Source: Erinaceus europaeus (taxonomy: Eukaryota; Chordata; Mammalia; Eulipotyphla; Erinaceidae). Taken from it: a stretch of 64,000 nucleotides of DNA. This document shows positions 21,079 to 31,570 of the stretch, piece after piece; position 1 is the first letter of the stretch, and each line of letters starts with the position of its first letter. The position numbers were made by a program, and so were the translations under genes. The notes beneath the pieces are model-generated. The model had not been told where the DNA came from. It made no database searches and saw only the letters and a list, made by a program, of their open reading frames with translations. The stretch spans positions 68,360,302 to 68,424,301 of the forward strand of contig NC_080175.1 in the NCBI RefSeq assembly GCF_950295315.1, written 5' to 3'.

Positions 21079-21378
21079 TTTCCTCCAGGGCTATCACTGA
21101 GGCTAGCCTGCACTACAAATCCACTGCTCCTGGAGGACATTTTTTTTCCCCATTTTGTTGCCATTGTTGTTACTGTTACTGTTATTTTGTTCTTGCTATT
21201 GTTAGATAGGACAGAGAGAAATTGAGAGAGGAGGGGAAGACAGAGGGGGGAGAGAAAGGCACCTGCAGACCTGCTTCACCACTTGTGAAGCAACTCTCCT
21301 TGCAGGGGGGAGAGGCTTAAACAATGATCCTTACACTGGTCCTTGTGCTTCATGCCATGAGTGCTTAACCCAGCCCCC
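21079..21378 (-). mobile_element. SINE-A, long form
   Basis: Antisense 3' module (CCAGGGCTATCACTGAGGC, CCACTGCTCCTGGAGGAC), GTTGCCATTGTTGTT, then the A body and head, with a short deletion near the outer end of the head. Confidence 0.9.
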
Positions 21379-21434
21379 TAAAAAACTTAACTATCAGCCT
21401 AGGAGTGGTGGTATCATGTATCCATGAGGTATTA

Positions 21435-21580
21435 ATATATATGGAGTTGGTGAAATAGTTCACTTGGACAGTGAGCTACTTTGTCATGTGTGCAACCTCG
21501 GCTTGAGCCTGGCCTCATTGAATTGAAAGACACTTCAGTGTTGTGGTCCCTTTCACTCTTATTGTCTCTATCTGAAAATA
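21435..21580 (+). mobile_element. SINE-E
   Basis: TTGGTGAAATAGTTCACTTGG, TACTTTGTCATGTGTGC, box B-like GCTTGAGCC, CACTCTTATTGTCTCTATC and an A-rich tail. Confidence 0.78.
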
Positions 21581-21721
21581 ATACTAAATAACAACAATAA
21601 TATGATGATGATAATTAATCTAGCAGGACAAAAAAATCATACTCTTTGAGTATACCTTTTCTGCCAGAGAGAAACTTTTTGCACGTCTATCAAATAAGGA
21701 ACAAGTTAAAGCTATTCTAAC

Positions 21722-21782
21722 TGAGGCTGGCAAAACAGCTCACCTGGATAATGCATTACTTTGTCATGGACATGACCCAGGT
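21722..21782 (+). mobile_element. SINE-E head, cut off by an L1
   Basis: GGCTGGCAAAACAGCTCACCTGG and TACTTTGTCATGGACATGACC. The sequence changes to L1 beta 3' UTR at 21783 just before the expected box B, so the L1 interrupts or replaced the rest. Confidence 0.75.
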
Positions 21783-22080
21783 CAACAATTTGTTTGGCTT
21801 TGTATGTTAACTCTTGTCAACCACCAGGTTCCAGATGCTAGCATGATGCCAACCAGACTTCCCTGGACAGACAACCCCACTAATGTGTTTTGGAGCTCTG
21901 CTTCCCCAGAGCCCTTCCCCACTAGGGAAAGAGACAGGCTGGGAGTATGGATAGACCTGTCAACGCCCATGTTAAATGGGGAAGCAATTACAAGCAATTA
22001 CAGATGACAGACCTTCAACCTTCTGCATCCCACAATGACCTTGGGTCCATACTCCCAGAAGGTTAAAGAATAGGAAAGCT

Positions 22081-23666
22081 GTCATTCCACACGTGAAGTC
22101 TCTGGACACAGTCTGAGGTGAAGCATGTTGAGGTGGCAATCGTTGCGTTGGTTAGGTTGTGATGGGTGGATGCAATGTTATTTGATATGGATTGGGAGAG
22201 GCATACGGGAAAGTGGGCCCTATCCAAGGGATCCAGGACTGGGGGAAGCAGAGGCTCTATAGTGGAGATGTGAGGTTCCTGCTGTCTTAGGGTTCAAAAA
22301 GACAATCGATAGTTAATGTTATCATCACATTATTTGGTAATTGGGTTAACTTTGAAAAGTCCTTTTGTTAGGGTTTGCTGTACAGTACCCAGTATCTTGT
22401 ATATAGCTGTGCTATTGGATGCTTCTAATCTACTTGGTCTAGGCTTTTGAGAGAGTCCGCATATCAAATACACAGCCTATATATTAAAAAGATTCAGTTT
22501 GTGTTTTGAAAAACTTTGAGACATACAATTGATTTTCCCCCTCATATTAATTAACTAGTGATTTATATGTCTACATTTTGCTAGGAGTGTACATAAACAC
22601 CATTCCCACCACCAAAAGACTGTGACCCATCCCTCCCACTCACCCCCACCCCCCACTGGCCCAGGAAGCTGCATGTCTACCCCTCACCACAGGGTTTTTA
22701 CTTTGGTGCCCTACTTACAATGTGTGGAATGACAACCCTTCAGCTTCATTACTCAGGTGAGACCTTTCCTTTTATAGTACACTCTAATTTCATCTCAGGT
22801 GGTTCACTTTCTAACAAAGTCCCAAAACCTAGATATACACCAGTTTCTGTGAGAGAGAGCTTATGTTCACATGTATCCATAAACTACTGCAAAATATATA
22901 CCTGAAAGCAGAAGTACACTAGAGTTTGCAGTGAGTACCTCCCTAACACTTCCTCTCCACTATTCCAGGCTTTGGGTCCATGATTGCTCAACAATTTGTT
23001 TGGCTTTGTATGTTAACTCTCTTTTCAATCACCAGGTTCCAGATGCCATCAGGATGCTAGCCAGGCTTCCCTGGATTGAAGACCCCACCAATGTGTCCTG
23101 GAGCTCAGCTTCCCCAGAGACACACCCTACTAGGGAAAGAGAGAGGCAGACTGGGAGCATGGACCGACCAGTCAACGCCCATGTTCAGCGGGGAAGCAAT
23201 TACAGAAGCCAGGCCTTCTACCTTCTGCAACCCTCAATGTCCCTGGATCCATGCTCCCAGAGGGCTAGAGAATGGGAAAGCTATCGGGGGAGGGGGTGGG
23301 TTATGGAGATTGGGTGGTGGGAATTGTGTGGAGTTGTACCCCTCCTACCCTATGGTTTTGTTAATTAATCCTTTTCTTAAATAAAAAAATTTTTTAAAAA
23401 AAGAATAATGAAGGCCCTAGAGGCTGAGAAGAAATTCTTGTCCTTGTCCCCATTCTTTGTCCTTTTCCAAACTGAAGACCAAGTCACTACTTTTATAACC
23501 GACAAGGATGTAGCTTGGAAGATATCTGCAGGTGTAGAGAATGGGAAAGCTATTGGGGGAGGGGGTGGGATATGGAGACTGGGTGGTGGGAATTGTGTGG
23601 AGTTGTACCCCTCCTACCCTATGGTTTTGTTAATTAATCCTTTCTTAAATAAAAAATATTAAAAAA
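22081..23666 (+). mobile_element. Nested beta L1: 5' inversion plus probable 3' transduction
   Basis: Segments in order: 22081-22720 is inverted L1 3' UTR (its reverse complement matches 58170-58580, plus more upstream UTR). 22721-23395 is the rest of the UTR in plus orientation, starting at TGTGGAATGACAACCC. 23396-23529 is non-L1 sequence. 23530-23666 is another beta 3' end with an A tail. The left edge of the inverted part and the start of the plus part share TGTGGAATGAC, as expected at a twin-priming breakpoint. A perfect 16-bp TSD (22065-22080 and 23667-23682) encloses the whole. Confidence 0.85.
23396..23529 (+). other. Probable transduced non-L1 segment
   Basis: Lies between two L1 3' ends inside one TSD-bounded insertion. 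It has no L1 or SINE similarity that I see. From 23408 it is open for about 41 codons and ends TCTGCAG followed by GTGTAG, which resembles a splice donor. The open frame may be chance. Confidence 0.6.
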
Positions 23667-23798
23667 AAAGAATAGGAAAGCTATCAGGGGAGGGGATAGG
23701 ATACAGAGTTGTGGTGGTGGGAATTGTGCAAAGTTGTACCCCTCTTATCCTATGGTTTTGTCAGTATTTCCTTTTTATAAAAAATTTAAAAAAAACAG

Positions 23799-24238
23799 TG
23801 ACAAGAATATCTGAACTCCTGAAAAGTACTTTAAAGCAATATTTATGGGTTTATGTGGAGAAACTTGAGTTTCTATAGTTCTTGGAAGCCATGTCTCCAC
23901 AAGGATAAAATATTATTTAAAGCATGACCTCTCCACAGGAAAGTAAGCAGACTTTCACCAGAGCTGGTGGTGGACTTCTGCAAGTGAACTAATCCGATTT
24001 CAAGGGATGTCAAAAAAGGTGATAACTTACTTTGATGACTCTCAGTCCGAGTGTGTACAAGAAGGGACTGATTACTTTCTCTCTCACCAAAAAATACCCA
24101 CACATTAGAGTCTCCTAAAGGCTCTGTAAAATGTTTTCCATGTCTAAAAGAAAGGAAAATATTCACCCAGACTGGTAAGAAGTGAGTTTCTGTACAGACC
24201 TACCTTAAGAAGTATAGCTTTAACATGAAAACACCAGT
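23799..24238. other. No recognised feature
   Basis: Single-copy-looking DNA. A minus-strand frame of 97 codons (23873-24166) exists but has no recognised similarity. Confidence 0.5.
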
Positions 24239-24554
24239 TGCAATTTCTTTTTCTCTTTGCTTTTTTCCTTATTACGGGATTAATGTTTCACATTCCACAG
24301 TAAATAAAATAGTTTGTACATGCATAACATTCCCCAGTTTTCCACACAACAGTATAAACCCCAGTAAGTCCTCTGCCATCCTGTTCCAAGACATAAATTC
24401 TACACACCAACCACCTCAGAGTCTTTTACTTTGGTATAATATACCAACTCCAGTCCAGGTTCTATTTGTGTTTTCTCTTCTATTCTTGTTTTTCAATTTC
24501 TGCCTGTGAGAGAGATCATCCCATATTCATCCTTATGTTTCTGACTTATTTCAC

Positions 24555-27500
24555 TTAACATGACTTCTTCAAAGATGGGATGAAAATGGTGAAATAGCCA
24601 TTTTTAGTAACTGAGTAGTATTCCATTTTGTATATATACCACAACTTGCTCAGCCACTCATCTGTTGTTGGACACCTGGGTTGCTTCCAGGTTTTGGTTA
24701 TTACAAATTGTGCTGCTGTGAACATAGGTATACACAAATCTTTTTGGGTGGGTGTTTTGGGTTCCTTAGGATATATCCTCAGGAGAGGAATTGCAGGATT
24801 ATAGGGTAGGTCCATTTCTAGCCTTCTGAGAGTTCTCCAGACTGCTGTCCACAGAGGCTGCACCAATGTACATTCCCACCAGCAGTGTAGGAGGGTTCCT
24901 TTGTCCCCACAACCTCTCCAGTATTTGTTGCTGCTATCTTTTCTGGTGTATAACATTCTCACAGGTGTGAAGTGGAATCTAATTGTTGCCTTTATTTGCA
25001 TTTCTCTGTCAATCAATGACTTGGAGAATTTTTTTTCATGTTTCTCAGCTTTTCAGATCTCTTCAGTGTTGAATACTCTGTCCATGTCCTCTCCCCATTT
25101 TTGGATGGGGTTATTTGTTTTCTTATTGTTGAGTTTGGCAAGCTCTTTATTTTAGTTATAAATCTCTTGTCTGATATAAGACATGTAAAGATCCCATTCT
25201 GTCAGGGGTCTCTTTGTTTGGATAGTGGTTTCTTTAGCTTTTTAATTTGATATACTTCCATTGGTTTATTTTGTTTTAGTCTTCTTTGTAATTAGATTCG
25301 TTTCATTGAAGATGTCTTTAAAATTTATATAGAAGAGAGTTCTGCCAATATTTCCCTTAAAGTATCTGATAGTTTCTGGTCTAACATCCAAGACCTTGAT
25401 CCACTTGAAATCTACTTTTGTGTTTAGTGAGATATAGTGGTTCAGTTTCATTCTTCTGCAAGTTTCAACCCATTTTTTTTCCAACACCATTTGTTGAAGA
25501 GACTCGCCTTTCCCCATTTAAAAGTCTGGGCACCTTTGTCAAAGATTAGATGTCCATAGGTGTGGGGGTTTACTTCTGGGCTCTCAATTCTATTCCACTG
25601 GTCAGTATGTCTATTCATGTTCCAGTACCAAGCAATTTTGATGACAATGGCCCTATAATACAATTTGAAATCTGGGAGTGGGATGCCTCCAGTTCTGTTC
25701 TTTCTTTTCAAGATTGTTTTGGCAACTCTGGGTCTTTTCCGGTTCTAGATAAATATTTGTAGCTTTTATTCTATTCTCTTAAAAATGTGGTTGGGATTTT
25801 GATGGGGATTGCAGTAAACTTGTATATGGCTCCGAGTAGTATATACATTTTAATGATTTTAATTCTTCCAACCCATGAACATGGAATATCTTTCCACTTT
25901 TTTGTGACTTTTTCTATTTCCTTGAGTAGTGACTCATAATTTTCAGTATACAAGTCTTTCACTTCTTTGGTTAGGTTTACTCCTAGATATTTTATTGTTT
26001 GTGTTGCTAAAGTAAAAGGAATTGGTTTCTGGATTTCCTTTTCCAACTTAGTGTTTGCATAAAGGAATGACACTGACTTTTGAATGTTAATTTTGTAGCC
26101 TGAAACCTTACTATATTGCCTGATGATTTCCAAAAGCCTCTTGCTAGATTCCTTAGGTTTTTCTATGTATACTATCATATCATTTGCAAATAGGGAGAGT
26201 TTGACTTCTTTTCAAATCTGTATCCCTTTAATTCCTTGCTCCTGCCTGATTTCTATGGTAAGAACTTCCAACATTATGTTGAATAGTAATGGTGATAGTG
26301 GGCAGTCCTGTCTAGTACCTGATCTGAGGGGAAATGCTTCTAGTTTTTCACCACAGAGTATGATTTTGGCTATAGTTTTGCTATGTAGACTTCACTATCT
26401 TGAGGAATTTTCCATCTATTCCCATTTTTTGTAGCATTTTGATCATAAAGTGATGTTTGATCTTGTGAAAGGCTTTCTCTACATCTATTGATATAACCAT
26501 GTTGCTTTTGGTCTTGCATTTATTGATATGGTGGATCATGTTGATTGATTTACGTATATTAAACCAACTTTGCATCCCTGGCATAAACCCCACTTGGTCA
26601 TAATGAACAATCTTTTTAATATACTGCTATATCCAGTTGGCTAGAATTTTGTTCAATATGTTAGCATCTGTGTTCATCAGCGATAACAGTCTGTAGTTTT
26701 CTTTTTTAGTTGTATCCCTTTCTGCTTTTGGTATCATAATGATGTTGTCTTCATAGAAGCTGGAAGGTAATATTACTGTATCTTCAATCTTTTGAGGAGT
26801 TTGAAAAGTAGAGATGTTAACTCTTCTATAAAGATTTTATAGAATTCAGTTGTAAAACCATATTGTGTTTGGCTTGTTCGTTATTTTCTAGTTCTTCTTT
26901 ATTTAATTTTGCAGGTTTGTAGTTATCTAGGATCTTATCATTTTTCTCCAGGTTCTTTAGCTTGGTAGCATATAGTTGTTCAGAGAAGCCTCACATGATA
27001 TGTTGAATTTCTCCCATCCAAGTCTAACCAGGCCCAACCCTGCTTAGCTTCTAAGATCAGACGAGATCAGGCATGTTCAGGGTGGTATGGCCATAGATGG
27101 TATGCTGAATTTCTGCAGTGTCTGTTGTGATATCTCCTTTTTTATTTACAATCCTATTTATTTGGTTCTTATTCTTTTTTTTTTCTTGTGATTCTGACTA
27201 AAAGTTTGTCAATTTTTTTTACTCATTTGAAGGACCAACATTTAACTTTATTGATCTTTTTTTTGTATGGTTTTCTTATTTTCAATGTTATTCATTTATG
27301 CCCTAACTTTAGTTATTTCTGTCCTTCTGATTGCTCTTGGTTTCCTTTGTTCTTCTTGTTCTAGGTCTTTAAGGTGTGCAATCAGGTTGTTAATTTGTAC
27401 TTTTTCTTGTTTCCAAATGTGTGCTTGTATGGCTATGAATGAACTTCCCTCTCAGTACTGCCTTAGCTGTGTCCCAAATATTTTGATAGCTTGTGTCTTC

Positions 27501-28232
27501 ATTTTCATTGAACTTTTGAAACATTTTGATTTCTTCCTTAATTTCCTATTTAACTGAATAGTTGCTTGGCATGATTTCAATGCTCTTGAATTTTCTCACA
27601 CTGTCTTTACGGCCTATCATATGGTCTATCTTTGCAAATGACCCATGTGTACTTGAATGGAATGTGTATTATAGTTTCTTGGGGTGAATGGCTCTGAAAA
27701 TGTCTTAACAGTTATAGTTTTTCTATCTATTCATGTAGCTCCCTCATTTATTGATTTTCTGCCTGGATGATCTGCCAAGTTGAGAGAGTAGGGTGTTGAA
27801 GTCCCCTACTATTACTTCTTTGTTGTTAATATATTGCTGTAGCTCTTTCAGTAAATTTTTGATGTATTTAGATGGCCTCTCCTTGGGTGCATAGATGTTA
27901 ATTACTGTTAATTCCTCTTGATTGACTGATCCTCTGAGCACTAAGTAATATCCATCCCTATCTTTTTAAATTTTATTTATTTTAAGGGCTATCATGTCAG
28001 ATATGAGAATAGATGTTCCTGATCTTTTTTGTAGTCCATTGGCATATATGACAGTTTTACTTCCTTTCACTTTGAATCTGTGTTTGTCTTCTTGAGTTAT
28101 GTGGGATTTCTGTAGACAGCATATGGTTGGCTTGTGTTTTCTGACCCATCTTCCTACTCTGTGTCTTTTAATAGGTGAATTCAGGCCACTGACATTTACT
28201 GATATCAAAGATTGAAGATATTTTAATACCAT
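24555..28232 (-). pseudogene. L1 ORF2 pseudogene (endonuclease/reverse transcriptase)
   Basis: Start codon at 28232 ([19 protein letters not shown]) and stop at 24555, equivalent to the young ORF2 start at 60917. Readable blocks in different frames include the endonuclease VGDFNT motif near 27800, a reverse-transcriptase thumb/palm block (25771-26178), and the C-terminal TLLHCWWECTLVQPLW block near 24870. Intact peptides are separated by stops and shifts. The element is much older than the 59-64 kb copy. Confidence 0.92.
26997..27114 (-). pseudogene. 5S rRNA tailless retropseudogene inside the L1
   Basis: 27013-27097 on the minus strand matches 5S rRNA nucleotides 1 to about 87 (ATGGCCATACCACCCTGAAC ... 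GCTAAGCAGGGTTGGGCC) with scattered changes and a small deletion. The 3' third of 5S is missing and there is no A tail. GATATGTTGAATTTCT (26997-27012) and GGTATGCTGAATTTCT (27099-27114) are the duplicated L1 target, 14 of 16 identical. It landed after the L1. Confidence 0.93.
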
Positions 28233-28289
28233 TACTCTAAAATAAATCAGTGTTCTGATATATGGCATGTTTATGGTGATATGATTGTT

Positions 28290-29254
28290 TATAGCAGACT
28301 TTTCAGAACTTCTTTCAGGGCAGGCTCGGTGATTGTTGATTCCTTCAACTGTTGCTTGTCTGAGAAAGCTTTTATGCCTCCATCTAGTCTGAATGACAGT
28401 CTAGCAGGATACAGCAGTCTTGATTTGATTGAATGCCTTTCTCACTGAGAGCTCAATATATCCCTTACCATTCTCTTCTGGCCTATAATGTTTATATGGC
28501 GAAATCTACTGCTAATCTTATGGGTTTTCCTCTGTGAGTGTCTCTCTGTTTTTTCTTGCAGCCTTTACAATCCTTTCTTTATCCTTATCCTTTTTCATTC
28601 TAAATATGATGTGTCTTGGTGTCTTTAAGTCTGGGTTAATTCTGTTTGGGACCCTCTGAGCTTCTTGAACCTTTATGTCTTTTATGTTGTATAGACTAGG
28701 AAAGTTCTCATTTATTATGTCATATAGAATGCTTTCTTCCCCTTCCCCTTTCTTCCTCTGGTAGGCCTATAATGTGTATATTATTTCTTTTGAAGTCATC
28801 CCACAAGTCTGTTATTGTTTTCAGTATCTCTTAATTTCTTTTAGAGATTTCTTCTTTCTTAGCTTTCTCTAATTTGTCCTCAATCTTGCTAGTTCTGTTT
28901 TCTGCCTCATTATTCTATTCTCTCTCCCTTATATTGTTTTCTATAGCTCAGCTATTTTGTTACCCTGTTCTTATACTGTACTAGCTTGTTCATCTATTTG
29001 TGCTCTTAGCTCAGGTATTTCAGCTTTCAGCTCTCTAATTACCTCAAGATAATTAGTGCTTTCTTTCAGAGTCTCATTTGCTGTTTCCACATTTCTGATG
29101 ACATTTCTTTCAAACCCTTTCCTCACTCTTGTGACTAATGTCACAATTAGTGTTTGGATGTTGTCCTCATATGTGCTTCTACTTTTGGGGAGTTCTAGCT
29201 GGGCATTTGTCCTGTTATTTTTTTTTCTCCAATGTTACTTCTTGGTTTAACCAT
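28290..29254 (-). pseudogene. L1 ORF1 pseudogene
   Basis: Starts ATGGTTAAACCAAGAAG, like the young ORF1 start, but hits a stop within about 20 codons. Further along the antisense text (TTTCTTGCAGCC, CCTTTCTTTATCCTTATCC) matches young ORF1 at 60560-60600, so the whole frame was once present. Confidence 0.85.
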
Positions 29255-30221
29255 TGTATACAGTGTATATGAAGTCCCTCTCTCTGTAATTTTCAGTCCA
29301 CTGATCACTCTTGCCTGGATTGACTTGTGTCTAAGTAAGGTACTTAAAGAGTTCACAGTTGTGGAAATTAACAGTTGTTTCAACGTTATCTCAATCCCTG
29401 AGTTGAAGCACAGTGGCTATTAAAAACTCTTTTGTTCTTTTCTTCTTCCCTGTAGGCTACGTTAGCCTGAGGGCTTTTTACCTATATGTAGTTTTTTGTT
29501 TGTTTGTTTTAGCTTAATCACTCACTCCTGGCCAAGAGATAAAGTAGGGTGGGAAAGAGCCAGCACAGTGATTATGCAAAGAGACTCTTATGCTCCTAGG
29601 ATCCCCATGTTCAATTTAGCTTCTCTATTGGCAACCAGAATCTATCAGGTAGCACAACTCGGCTCCGTGACTTTCTAAACAAGTCCTGTTTATAGTCTGT
29701 GGGTTCTGAGGCAATTATTCACCATGTTCTCATCAGTAGAACAACGGGGAAAGGCTCCCACTATATACCTCTAGACCACCGGGGTGTAGATCTCCTGAGT
29801 TTCTTGATCACGTCAATGCCCCAGATATCTGCACAGGGCCTCCCCACTGCTGCTCCAGCCTCCAAGGGGTAGCAGCAAAGGAGACTCACAGTTGCATTTG
29901 GTGAGCCTTAGGGGAGTCCTTTCCTTCCCTCAGCAGTCTTTTTGTTGATAAAATAGACTAGAGGTGGCTCCTCAACTGGCAAACAGCTGAACTGTTACCA
30001 GCTTCTTGGGAGTAGATAAGGGCATTAGGCCCAGGAATCTCTCCTTGAGCCCCTCTCTGTCCACAAGCCACACCTGTTTTCACTCACCATTGACTTGGTG
30101 TGTTCCCAAAGCAGTCCTAGTCTAGTCTTGTTGTGGTCTCAGGTGATCTTTGACATTACAGGTTGACCAGGGAGAGGAAAGGAGAGAAAAACATCTGTTG
30201 CTACTCTGTAGCCCTGCCTCC
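29255..30221 (-). promoter_or_regulatory. L1 5' UTR (old copy)
   Basis: About 967 bases, longer than the 640-base UTR of the young copy. About 130 extra bases lie next to ORF1 (29256-29365). It contains an antisense tRNA-SINE-like segment near 29560-29620. L1 5' UTRs carry the internal RNA polymerase II promoter; activity of this decayed copy is unlikely. Confidence 0.8.
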
Positions 30222-30235
30222 TGCAATTTCTTGTT

Positions 30236-31035
30236 TGCCTACATGTTCCTAAAATCAGCAACCCTTAGGAGAAATATGTGAATGAAATAAAAAAAAAAAA
30301 TCTACTTCACTGTTCTGGCTGGTCATGTGTAAAGAGTGAAACCTCATGAGGAAATATGAGAGTGATAACAATCCTATAATGAGTCACCTTGCAATATGAC
30401 ACATTTGCAAATATTTCTCACAATAATAATCACAGCATGAATTAGTGAATATTTACATATATTATAAGTTGTGTAAAAGCTGAATGTTTCATTTCACCAT
30501 GAGGTAGGCACTAAGCTATTTTCATTCATAAGATGATAGAATTCAGGCGTAGGCAGTTTCTTTCAGTTACTCCAGTTCACAATACTACAATAAACAACTA
30601 AGATTGGATTCAAACTCACATAGCTCTAGGGCTAGAGTATTCTCCTAATCTCTGTAACCTTAAGTACTAAAATGTCAAGCTTCTAGACTATTTTACCACA
30701 GTACTGGCTCCCAGACAGGAACTGTATATGTGTTTCTACAAGACTTTGCCCCTTATTTCTGCCCCATATCAATCATGACAGTGTTAAAAGGACAAATGTA
30801 CAAAGAGTTAATACATATTTTTTCAGTGTGGAGAATCACTTGTATTAGAAACATACCCACTATTGTGGTGTGGAACTAATAATACCCATATTATCTTATC
30901 ATTCTGTAAACTACTATTAAATCACTAATTTTAAAAAAAGAATTTTTAAAAAGTTCCCACTGGTTACAAATGGTAGAAGATTAACTAGAAACAAACTCTG
31001 GTTCCAATCTCAGATTCTGCCACTTTATAGTTACT
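30236..31035. other. Mostly unrecognised; possible gamma L1 3' end near 30830-30950
   Basis: Most is AT-rich without signature. 30860-30945 (GGTGTGGAACTAATAATACCC, CTATTAAATCACTAATTTT) resembles the gamma 3' end on the plus strand, weakly. Confidence 0.4.
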
Positions 31036-31049
31036 GTGGACCACATCTT

Positions 31050-31258
31050 TTTTTAAAAAATACTTTGTTTATTTATTTAGTTTAGTGACAGAGAAATTGA
31101 GAGAGAAGCAGAAGACAGAGAAGGAAAGAGAGAAATCGGCAGCACTGCTCTACCTCTTGTGAAACCTTCCCCCTGCAGATGGGGACTAGAGGCTTGAACC
31201 CAGGTCCCTGCACACTGTAATGTGTGCACTCAACTTGGTGTGCCACCATCCAGCCCCT
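31050..31258 (-). mobile_element. SINE-B with imperfect TSD
   Basis: Antisense SINE-B (TTTATTTATTTAGTTTAGTGACAGAG ... GTGTGCCACCATCCAGCCCC). GTGGACCACATCT before and GTGGCCCATATCT after are the aged target duplication. Confidence 0.9.
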
Positions 31259-31311
31259 GTGGCCCATATCTGAGAAACTGTGAGCATGTAAAATCATTTC
31301 TAGAGACCCAT

Positions 31312-31570
31312 TGAGGGCTCACCTGGTAGGGTGCACATGTCACCATGCAAGAGAACCTGAATTCAAGTGTCAGGTCCCCACTTGCAGGGGGTGTGGAGCA
31401 GTGCTACAGGTATATTTCCTCTCTCTCTCTCTCTCTCTCTCTCAGTCTCTCTCTCTCTAGGTCTCCATCTCTTTGTATCCTGTCTCCAAAGTGGGGGGGC
31501 ACCAGGAATGGAACTGAGCAGGCATCAAGCCCCAGTGATGGTCCTGGTGGAAAAAAAAAAAGAAAAAAAC
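31312..31570 (+). mobile_element. SINE-B, long form, with (CT)n expansion
   Basis: GGGCTCACCTGGTAGGGTGC head, CCACTTGCAGGGGG, a CT repeat at 31419-31460, then the 3' module (GCATCAAGCCCCAGTGATGG) and an A tail. Confidence 0.83.

Larger units (their letters stand above)
21783..23798 (+). mobile_element. Beta L1 3' end, split by a nested L1
   Basis: The left part is 21783-22080 (CAACAATTTGTTTGGCTTTG ... AAAGAATAGGAAAGCT). It resumes at 23667-23798 (AAAGAATAGGAAAGCT then ATCAGGGGAGGGGATAGG ... CCTTTTTATAAAAAATTTAAAAA). The repeated 16 bases are the TSD of the nested element. The host L1 is 5'-truncated. Confidence 0.9.
24250..30221 (-). mobile_element. Full-length L1 (dead) with perfect 11-bp TSD
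   Basis: TGCAATTTCTT at 24239-24249 and 30222-30232 bounds a complete minus-strand L1. From its 5' end: 5' UTR 30221-29255 beginning GGAGGCAGGGCTAC, ORF1 about 29254-28290, ORF2 28232-24555, and an alpha 3' UTR to 24250. The 5' start lines up with GGAGGCGGAGCTA at the start of the young L1 at 59.24 kb, supporting full length. Many stops and frameshifts; interrupted by a 5S fragment at 27013. Confidence 0.93.

Noticed and set aside
17602..23798. Apparent long terminal inverted repeats (TATAAAAAGGAAACACTG at 17620 versus its complement near 23760), suggesting a DNA transposon.
   Set aside because: They are the 3' ends of separate L1 copies lying in opposite orientation. The copy at 57960-59229 runs continuously from L1 ORF2 into this sequence.
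23873..24166. 97-codon minus frame.
   Set aside because: No similarity recognised and no supporting signals.
24555..25016. 153-codon minus frame that could be read as a host gene.
   Set aside because: It is the C-terminus of the L1 ORF2 pseudogene.
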